A program made the translations under genes and the position numbers. Below, in pieces: positions 14,848-21,003 of a stretch of DNA of 21,003 nucleotides. Numbering within the stretch: the first letter of the stretch is position 1; the number at the start of each line of letters is the position of its first letter. The notes beneath the pieces are model-generated. The model saw only the letters and a program-made list of their open reading frames with translations, ran no database searches and was not told where the DNA came from. Source of the DNA: M3 sp045133615. GTDB lineage: Bacteria; Bacteroidota; Bacteroidia; Bacteroidales; Muribaculaceae. Location of the stretch: the NCBI GenBank assembly GCA_045133615.1, contig JBGUUQ010000101.1, forward strand, positions 1 to 21,003. Reading direction: 5' to 3'.

Positions 14848-17800
14848 ATGAATACGCTGAATCGAATAATTCTCTCCTTGTTATTGACAAGCATATCATT
14901 CGTTGCAGGAGCTTACGATGCAACCTACTATGCATCATCCTCAAAATTAAACACCGGCAAATGGGTCAAAATCAAAGTGACCGAGACCGGAATGCAGCAG
15001 ATTACACACGAACAATTGCAACAATGGGGATTCGACAACCCCGATGATGTAAGCGTGTTCGGATACGGCGGAAATATGCTCACGAGCGAATTTTTATCAA
15101 GCTATACCGATGATCTTCCCGCCCAACCCGTATATCGAACCGACGATAAGATTATATTTTATGGTGAAAGCGATGCGCGTATATTCAATTACGAAACAGT
15201 TGTAAGCACCTACATCCAACGCAACACATGCGCCACCGGAGGCTATTACCTCATCACCGACGCCTATCCCGGTGCATCCGATATTCTTGAGAAAAAAGGT
15301 ACACCGTCAACGTCGGCCAATACTCACACATATCATTGCAACACTCAATTTGTCGAAAAAGAGGTGTTTTCTCCCGCTAAAGCCGGCGTGAGATACTACG
15401 GTACCGACTTCAAAGACGAAGCAAATCAAACTATCGATTTCAATGCTCCATATCCTTACGAACCGGGCTCAAGCACATATCGCGGACGTCTCAATTTCAG
15501 ATGGATTGGTCGATTGGCTGAAAGACAGAAACTCAACTATACCGCCAACGACTACGAGACAAGCACATACCAAAACACCGCACTGGCCATTCCGGGAACC
15601 AACGAATATTACAAATCGGCCGATGGTTACGTCTCTGTCGTAACACATACCGACGGAAGCACAAGCTACTCCACCACTTTCAGCGAACCAACTGTCACAT
15701 ACGACTACGCCGCACTCGATTACGTCTCTTTCGCCTACTATCGTCGCAACAATCTTTACGGAATATCACAGTTGCCGATGGTGTTCAACTCCATATCCTC
15801 CGGCGACAACGCAAAATTTGAGTATTCCAATGCCGACATGCAATTTTGGAACGTATGCAATCCTACCGCTCCGTTTGCTTATAACACCACTTACAACAGC
15901 TCTACTCGCGCCACCACCATTGCATTTGAATCGAGCTACTCCTACAAAGTCAATGGCCATGCCTACATAATTGCGTTCGACCCCGCTCAGGACCTCTATT
16001 CCGTTGAATATGCCGGCAATGTCGCCAACCAAAACCTCCACGGTACATCAACTCCTCAAATGCTTATCATCACATCCGATGCATTCATGTCATATGCCGA
16101 GGAATTGGCGCAAGCTCATCGCGACATACAAGGAATGGACGTGCTTGTAGTCAATCAAGAAAGCATTTACAACGAATTTTCGTCGGGTACACCCTCTGTC
16201 ATGGGCTATCGCCGACTCATCAAAATGTTCTACGACCGCGACCCCGAACGATTCAAATACGTACTTCTCTACGGTAGCGGAACATTCGACAACCGTCACC
16301 TCGCCTATGGAAACAGCGATTACCTGCTCACATACCAATGCGAAAATGCCGCCCATATCAGCTACAGCACCAAAGCATACGCAGCCGACAGCTACTTCGG
16401 AATGCTCAGCGACAGTTTCACCGTCAGCAAAATTGCCACCGCGGAAATGCACGTTTCAGTCGGTCGTCTACCGGTGATTACCACCGCCAATGCTGTCGAT
16501 GTCAACAAAAAATTGATTGCATATCTTAAAAATCCGCCTCTCGACAACTCCCGCAATCGCGCCACACTTATTGCCGATGCCGGAGACACCAGCGACCCCA
16601 ATGCCCACCAAATACAAGTAGAAGAAATCGCATCGACCATCAACGCCCTTTCTCCGAAAACGACTATCACCAAAGCATATTGCGACTTGTATCCTTGGGA
16701 ATCCAACATATCTAAAGACACCAAAAGCATCCTTACCCGCGCCCTCAACAGCGGACAAGCATTCGTTGGATTCGCCGGACACGGCAATAGCATCGGCATT
16801 TCAGGCACACAGGTCTACTACAAGTCCGATGTCATCGCCAACCAATACGACATCAAGCCGTTTGTCTACCTCTCCACATGTAACGCAATGTCATTCGACC
16901 AAAACGGCAACGGATTCGGAGAAGAATTCATTCTTGTTCCCGACGGTGGAGCTATAGGTATCGTTGCATCATGCCGCACCGTATATCAAAGCCACAACCA
17001 GAATTTATATCTCGCGTTTACCAACGAGTTTTTCTCTGCCACACCGGGAGAAACTCACGGCGATATTTACCGCGACACCCGCAACAACCTCATCGCTACG
17101 TCATCGTCCGACGCTTGCCTGAATGCCTTGAACTACAACTTCATGGGCGACCCGGCCATGCCGATGTACATCCCGTCGTATGCCGTTTCTACCACAGCAA
17201 TATCCGGCACACAAATCGAAGATGACACCACTACCGCTACCGTATATCCCCTTGCCGACAACAATATTTCAGGCTGCATCACCGACTCCGACGGAAATAT
17301 CCTGTCAGACTTCAACGGCACAATCTATATCTCCGTCTACGAAGCGCCCATAACAGTTCAGACATTGGGACAAGTTAGCGGCAACTCACCCATGGATGTT
17401 GTCCTCGACGAAAACTGCATCAACCAAGTCATTGCGAAAGTCACCAACGGACAATTCAGCGCATCCCTCGACATCCCCGAATCCACACAGCCGGGCAACA
17501 CATCGAGAATCGTCTACTACGCCGTTTCCGACGACCTCACCGACCAAGCATCAAGTTGTTTCAACAATCTGATTATAGCCGAATACGACGAAACCAAAGC
17601 CATCATCGACACCGAGGCTCCGGTTATCGCCCAAATGTATCTCGACTCCCCCGAATTTACTGACGGAGCGGTTGTAAACGCCTCCACCACACTTCATGTA
17701 GAAATCGAAGCCGACGCCTCTGGTCTTTGCATCACCGACAACAAGCTTGAAACGAGCACACGCCTCATCCTTGACAATAATAAGTCATTCTCCTCAGCAT

Positions 17801-18240
17801 ACGGCACGCTCAATTTCAACCCCGACGGTTCATACTCTTTCGTGTTCCCCCTCGAAGGACTCTCCGACGGACATCATTCTGTGACAATCGTGCTCTGCGA
17901 TAATGCCGGAAACCGCACAGAGCGCACTATCTACTTCACCGTAATCAACCGCGATGCTCAAGTGGCTCTGATTATCGACGAATCTCCGGCTCGCACAGAA
18001 GCCACCTTCTCTCTCGACCACAACTTCAAGTCGGAACCCACCGGACGACTCATCGTCGAAGATGCCGCAGGCAACACCGTATTCTCCAAAGCCGATACCC
18101 GATTCCCCTACACTTGGGACCTCAACGATGCCGACGGAAATCCCGTTGCCGACGGCAACTATGATTGCTACGTCATCGTCAATGGAGAGAAACAATACGG
18201 CAGCTCGACCAAAGCAAAATTAATCATCGTCAAGCAATAA
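14848..18240 (+). CDS. porU: Type IX secretion system sortase PorU
   Basis: A 1130-residue protein with signal peptide MNTLNRIILSLLLTSISFVAGA. The N-terminal domain (YYASSSKLNTGKWVKIKVTETG, VSVFGYGGNML) and the C25 peptidase domain (about 400-780) parallel those of the 10057 gene. The catalytic dyad is His645 in GFAGHGN and Cys678 in LSTCN, 33 residues apart. Ig-like strands follow, and the C-terminal domain ends in the FlgD-like pattern TWDLNDADGNPVADGNYDCYV and the T9SS-type tail KLIIVKQ. PorU cuts the C-terminal sorting domain from T9SS cargo on the cell surface and joins the cargo to A-LPS. It is 30 bp after the FAH-like gene and directly upstream of porV, the classic porU-porV order, so I take this copy as the housekeeping sortase. 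Confidence 0.88.
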   Translation: MNTLNRIILSLLLTSISFVAGAYDATYYASSSKLNTGKWVKIKVTETGMQQITHEQLQQWGFDNPDDVSVFGYGGNMLTSEFLSSYTDDLPAQPVYRTDDKIIFYGESDARIFNYETVVSTYIQRNTCATGGYYLITDAYPGASDILEKKGTPSTSANTHTYHCNTQFVEKEVFSPAKAGVRYYGTDFKDEANQTIDFNAPYPYEPGSSTYRGRLNFRWIGRLAERQKLNYTANDYETSTYQNTALAIPGTNEYYKSADGYVSVVTHTDGSTSYSTTFSEPTVTYDYAALDYVSFAYYRRNNLYGISQLPMVFNSISSGDNAKFEYSNADMQFWNVCNPTAPFAYNTTYNSSTRATTIAFESSYSYKVNGHAYIIAFDPAQDLYSVEYAGNVANQNLHGTSTPQMLIITSDAFMSYAEELAQAHRDIQGMDVLVVNQESIYNEFSSGTPSVMGYRRLIKMFYDRDPERFKYVLLYGSGTFDNRHLAYGNSDYLLTYQCENAAHISYSTKAYAADSYFGMLSDSFTVSKIATAEMHVSVGRLPVITTANAVDVNKKLIAYLKNPPLDNSRNRATLIADAGDTSDPNAHQIQVEEIASTINALSPKTTITKAYCDLYPWESNISKDTKSILTRALNSGQAFVGFAGHGNSIGISGTQVYYKSDVIANQYDIKPFVYLSTCNAMSFDQNGNGFGEEFILVPDGGAIGIVASCRTVYQSHNQNLYLAFTNEFFSATPGETHGDIYRDTRNNLIATSSSDACLNALNYNFMGDPAMPMYIPSYAVSTTAISGTQIEDDTTTATVYPLADNNISGCITDSDGNILSDFNGTIYISVYEAPITVQTLGQVSGNSPMDVVLDENCINQVIAKVTNGQFSASLDIPESTQPGNTSRIVYYAVSDDLTDQASSCFNNLIIAEYDETKAIIDTEAPVIAQMYLDSPEFTDGAVVNASTTLHVEIEADASGLCITDNKLETSTRLILDNNKSFSSAYGTLNFNPDGSYSFVFPLEGLSDGHHSVTIVLCDNAGNRTERTIYFTVINRDAQVALIIDESPARTEATFSLDHNFKSEPTGRLIVEDAAGNTVFSKADTRFPYTWDLNDADGNPVADGNYDCYVIVNGEKQYGSSTKAKLIIVKQ

Positions 18241-18304
18241 TTTCACGCTTTTGCAGTTATGTAAAGTAGCAATCATCTTTTATGTAACTCATTGATTTCT
18301 CATT

Positions 18305-19510
18305 ATGATAAAAAAAGCATCTCAGATTCTCTCTATACTTGCGCTTATCATCGTCTCATCGGCAACAGCCTTTGCGCAAGATGGCAAAAATGAATTCAAT
18401 CCCGTCCAGACCGGCGTCACATCGCTTGGTATTGCCCCCGATGCTCGCGGAGCCTCTATGGGCGACCTCGGTGCTGCCACCGACCCCGATGTCAACTCCC
18501 AATATTGGAACCCCTCGAAATATGCGTTCGCATACAGCAACGGAGCACTCGGTTTGAGCTACACACCATGGCTTCGCAAACTCGTCAACGACATCTATCT
18601 TGCCAACCTTTCCGGATATTGGAAGATTGGCAGTAACGACAATCAAGCCCTCAGCGCATCATTGCGCTACTTCTCCCTCGGAGAGGTGAACACCTCGACA
18701 GAGTCGGCACAAGACGCACAAAGCCTCAATCCCTATGAACTTTCAGTCGATTTGGGTTATTCGCGCAAATTATCGGAAAAATTCTCTATGGGTATTGCAT
18801 TCCGCTACATATATTCCGACCTCGGATTTTCAAGTTCATATGCAGGCGACCAGACCAACGGAGCATCAGCCTTTGCCGCCGACATCTCCGGATATTTCAC
18901 CACCTACCCCATCATCGGACGCAACGAATGTCAATGGTCGTGGGGATGGAACATCTCTAACATCGGTTCCAAAGTGTCGTACAACGACGGCGAAGATCCC
19001 GCATTTCTCCCCACAAATCTGCGTATCGGTACCGCATTCACCTTCCCCCTTGCCGATTACCATAACCTCACTCTCGCTCTCGACCTCAACAAACTCCTCG
19101 TTCCCACCAAACCCCGCGAAAGCGACTACTCCGACGACCCCGAAGGTCAACAGGAATATCTCGATGCACTTGAAGAGTGGGAAAACATGTCGTCAATCAC
19201 AGGTATCTTCAAGTCATTTTCAGATGCTCCCGGCGGCATGAAAGAGGAACTCCGCGAAATCACCGCATCAATCGGTGCCGAATACAGCTACAACCAGCAA
19301 TTTTTCCTCCGCGCCGGTTATTTCTACGAAAACGAATACAAAGGCAACCGTCAATACTTTTCATTCGGAGCTGGATTCTCCCTCAACGTTTTGCGTCTTG
19401 ACGCATCCTACATGATTGCGTCGGCTCAAACTTCGCCTCTCGACCAGACCCTCCGTTTCACTCTCACATTCGATATGGACGGGCTCAAAGAATTGCTCGG
19501 TCGCAGATAA
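18305..19510 (+). CDS. porV: T9SS outer-membrane shuttle protein PorV (LptO)
   Basis: A 401-residue protein with signal peptide MIKKASQILSILALIIVSSATAFA. The mature start carries the PorV/DUF3308 signature TGVTSLGIAPDARGASMGDLGAATDPDVNSQYWNPSK, and the rest is a 14-stranded FadL-like barrel with a long acidic loop near 268-300 (RESDYSDDPEGQQEYLDALEEW). The final strand LRFTLTFDM is followed by a short tail. PorV accepts translocated cargo from the SprA channel and carries it to PorU, so its place next to porU fits. It lies 64 bp after porU with no clear promoter between, and 13 bp before ispF. Confidence 0.93.
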   Translation: MIKKASQILSILALIIVSSATAFAQDGKNEFNPVQTGVTSLGIAPDARGASMGDLGAATDPDVNSQYWNPSKYAFAYSNGALGLSYTPWLRKLVNDIYLANLSGYWKIGSNDNQALSASLRYFSLGEVNTSTESAQDAQSLNPYELSVDLGYSRKLSEKFSMGIAFRYIYSDLGFSSSYAGDQTNGASAFAADISGYFTTYPIIGRNECQWSWGWNISNIGSKVSYNDGEDPAFLPTNLRIGTAFTFPLADYHNLTLALDLNKLLVPTKPRESDYSDDPEGQQEYLDALEEWENMSSITGIFKSFSDAPGGMKEELREITASIGAEYSYNQQFFLRAGYFYENEYKGNRQYFSFGAGFSLNVLRLDASYMIASAQTSPLDQTLRFTLTFDMDGLKELLGRR

Positions 19511-19523
19511 TCAAAACATACAA

Positions 19524-20012
19524 ATGGCAACACCACAATTCAGAATAGGAATGGGTATGGACGTACACCGTCTTGTCGAAGGTCGCGACCTTTGGATTGG
19601 CGGAGTTAAAATTCCCTACCACCTCGGACTGCTCGGTCATAGCGATGCCGACGTAGCTCTCCACGCTCTTGCCGATGCCATTCTCGGCGCAGCCGCATTG
19701 CGCGACATCGGCTATCACTTCCCCGACACCGACCCTCGGTATAAAGGAGCCGACTCACGCGTACTCCTTCGAGAAGTGCGCCGACTCGTCGAAGAAGCGG
19801 GCTACGAAGTAGGCAACATCGACCTCACCATTGCAGCGCAAGCGCCAAAGATGGCGCCCCATATTCCCGCCATGATTGAAGCCATCGCAGCCGACTTGAG
19901 CATCCCGACATCGTGCGTATCAGTCAAGGCCACAACCACCGAACGACTCGGTTTCACAGGTCGCGGAGAAGGCATTGCAGCCTACGCAACAGCATTAATC
20001 CAACGAATTTAA
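19524..20012 (+). CDS. ispF: 2-C-methyl-D-erythritol 2,4-cyclodiphosphate synthase IspF
   Basis: A 162-residue protein of normal length. IspF makes the cyclic diphosphate of the MEP isoprenoid pathway in the cytoplasm. The zinc ligands are Asp13 and His15 in GMDVHRL and His47 in DADVALHALADAI. The substrate/CDP residues of the HSDAD loop (39-43) and the C-terminal VKATTTERLGFTGRGEGIAAYA signature are intact. The start at 19524 places RIGMGMDVHRL in the usual position; a longer frame from 19416 lies in porV. It is 13 bp behind porV, a pairing I also associate with other Bacteroidales. Confidence 0.97.
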   Translation: MATPQFRIGMGMDVHRLVEGRDLWIGGVKIPYHLGLLGHSDADVALHALADAILGAAALRDIGYHFPDTDPRYKGADSRVLLREVRRLVEEAGYEVGNIDLTIAAQAPKMAPHIPAMIEAIAADLSIPTSCVSVKATTTERLGFTGRGEGIAAYATALIQRI

Positions 20013-20032
20013 TCAGATTCTCAAAAAAAATA

Positions 20033-20062
20033 TTGCCAAATAAGAAAAAAGCATTAACTTTG
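20033..20062 (+). promoter_or_regulatory. Promoter of tRNA-Pro
   Basis: TTG at 20033-20035 and TAACTTTG at 20055-20062 with a 19-bp spacer, 16 bp before the tRNA 5' end. Confidence 0.8.
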
Positions 20063-20078
20063 CAGTCGCAAAACTGCG

Positions 20079-20151
20079 CGGGGTGTAGCACAGTTGGCAG
20101 CGCGCCACGTTCGGGACGTGGAGGTCGGAAGTTCGAGTCTTCTCACCCCGA
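20079..20151 (+). tRNA. tRNA-Pro (CGG)
   Basis: The acceptor stem CGGGGTG (20079-20085) pairs with CACCCCG (20144-20150), and the discriminator is A20151. The anticodon loop TTCGGGA between CCACG and CGTGG reads CGG. The T loop contains GTTCGAGTC. CCA is not encoded (the sequence continues CAAAA), unlike tRNA-Glu at the start of the window. The tyrosine recombinase gene just downstream suggests that the 3' end of this tRNA is the attachment site of an integrated element. Confidence 0.95.
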
Positions 20152-20163
20152 CAAAATTTCAGC

Positions 20164-20197
20164 AAATGGGTATAACTCAAAAAGTTATGCCCATTTT
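20164..20197 (+). terminator. Intrinsic terminator downstream of tRNA-Pro
   Basis: A 14-bp stem (20164-20177 with 20183-20196, one G-U pair) with loop CAAAA, running into TTTT (20194-20197). Because it lies on the element side of the presumed attachment site, it may have been brought in with the element. Confidence 0.75.
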
Positions 20198-20209
20198 CCG
20201 AAAATAACC

Positions 20210-20243
20210 GGGACAAAATCGGGACACGTCGTTTCCCTGTCCC
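20210..20243. repeat. GGGACA direct and inverted repeats ahead of the integrase
   Basis: GGGACA occurs at 20210-20215 and 20221-20226, and its complement TGTCCC at 20238-20243. The 11-bp phasing of the direct copies and the position between tRNA and integrase fit arm-type binding sites of a recombinase or directionality factor, but this is only a suggestion. Confidence 0.35.
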
Positions 20244-20274
20244 AATGTTTCATAGGGCATTTTTCTGCGGAAAA

Positions 20275-20958
20275 ATGTCAAAAAAAATGTGCCCAAAAAA
20301 TTTTACCACATCTAATAATTCAGACGACACAACATATTTTAGCATCAGGAGCGGAGTGGATTCGGCTCTCGCCCATACCGTTCCAATCTATCGAGAAACC
20401 GATGGGTGTGATTATATAGAATTTTACGCATTTGACCCGGAGAAGGGTAAGATGCGCCGAAAGAGAATCAAACTAAATCGGATAAAGGGCATCAAAAACC
20501 GAAGAGACTACGCTCGTGGAGTAATAAAGCGCTTAACCGAACAGTTAAAGCGAGGGTGGAATCCGTGGGTTGCCAAAGACACCTCAAACCTTATTACATT
20601 AGAGGAAGCGATTAAGCGGTACGAGGCACATATCGAAAAGATGTTGGCCAGTGGTTACTTCCGCAAAGAGACATACGACGGTTACAAATCGTATGTCAAG
20701 ATAATGCGCGAGTACATCAAGAAGAAGCGACCAACATACTATTGTTATCAATTCGACCATAAATTTTGCGTTGACTTCCTCGACTATGTTTTCATCGAGA
20801 GGAACAACGGCGCTCAGACGCGGAACAACTACCTCAATTTTTTGAGGGTGTTCTGCGGGTTCCTGGTCGAAAAGGGCTACCTTCAAAGCAAGCCCACTGA
20901 CGGTATCAGCCCCATAAGTGTAGATAGTAATCGAAAAGTATACCACTATAATAATTGA
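20275..20958 (+). pseudogene. Tyrosine recombinase/integrase, N-terminal part, interrupted
   Basis: About 215 residues of a Bacteroidetes tyrosine recombinase can be read. An arm-binding-like N-terminus (about 10-75: VPIYRETDGCDYIEFYAFDP, many basic residues) is followed by the SAM-like core-binding domain (about 105-210: TLEEAIKRYEAHIEKMLASGYFRKETYDGYKSYV... NNGAQTRNNYLNFLRVFCGFLVEKGYLQSKPTDGI). The catalytic domain with R-H-R-Y should start here but is missing: after SPI the frame enters IS-like sequence and stops at 20958. The remainder is beyond the window or lost. The ATG at 20275 is chosen over 20245 because the first ten codons of the longer form add no domain; both are open. It would have integrated an element at tRNA-Pro and is presumably now inactive. 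Confidence 0.75.
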
Positions 20959-21003
20959 AAAGTATACCACTTAATTAACGTTTTCTTCGTTATTTCGACC
21001 TTC
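20919..21003. mobile_element. End of an IS21-like insertion sequence, cut by the window edge
   Basis: Starting at a TGTAGATAG end, the sequence carries two copies of GAAAAGTATACCACT (20933-20947 and 20957-20971), 24 bp apart. Multiple short internal repeats next to a TG-start terminus are characteristic of IS21 family ends, and the GTATACTTTTC form is one I associate with Bacteroides IS21 elements. It begins exactly where the integrase stops resembling its family. The transposase and the other end are outside the window, so family and size are unproven. Confidence 0.6.

Noticed and set aside
19416..19523. N-terminal extension of IspF into porV
   Set aside because: IspF homologues begin just before the GMDVHRL motif; the extension is an out-of-frame shadow of the PorV C-terminus.
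20933..20971. CRISPR array
   Set aside because: Only two 15-bp copies with a 9-bp spacer and no further units; the context fits an insertion-sequence end.

Overview
This is a bacterial chromosomal window from Bacteroidota, order Bacteroidales. The evidence is the recurring Bacteroidetes-type promoter (TTTG/TTG, about 19-21 bp, then TAnnTTTG) in front of most transcription units, type IX secretion (T9SS) genes including porV, a CidA/LrgA-LrgB pair, an OMP_b-brl_3-type outer-membrane protein, and a Bacteroidetes-style tRNA-linked tyrosine recombinase. A Muribaculaceae-like gut commensal would fit, but that is an impression from protein style, not a proven assignment.

Layout. 1-1510: a tRNA-Glu with its own terminator, then an exported alpha/beta hydrolase. 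1507-1952 has no convincing protein gene but holds a promoter-to-terminator unit that looks like a roughly 70-nt small RNA. 1953-2994: overlapping holin-like lrgA and lrgB genes. 2995-3392 is non-coding on the + strand but starts with a strong promoter and folds into several good hairpins ahead of a small HTH protein (3393-3731), so it is a structured leader or an independent ncRNA. 3807-8471: a run of exported or outer-membrane proteins, mostly of unknown function (a small secreted protein, a small beta-barrel, a DUF4468-like/BamE-like protein, a large plug-plus-barrel OMP and a small NTF2-like secreted protein). 8558-10005: a convergently then divergently arranged pair of cell-wall hydrolases, an NlpC/P60 endopeptidase on the minus strand and a membrane-anchored GH25 muramidase on the plus strand.

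10057-20012 is the T9SS part. Two long paralogous C25-family (gingipain-fold) proteins that look like the T9SS sortase PorU flank a rex redox-repressor gene and a short FAH-fold-like gene. The second PorU is followed by porV (the outer-membrane carrier that delivers cargo to PorU) and ispF (isoprenoid biosynthesis). Rex, the FAH-like gene, porU, porV and ispF are closely packed, with a 4-bp overlap and gaps of 30, 64 and 13 bp and no visible internal terminator, so they probably form one operon.

20033-21003 is the edge of a mobile element: a tRNA-Pro(CGG) with its own promoter and terminator, then the N-terminal part of a tyrosine recombinase. Its reading frame is broken near 20919 by a sequence with tandem GAAAAGTATACCACT repeats that looks like the end of an IS21-type insertion sequence. 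The window ends inside that insertion.
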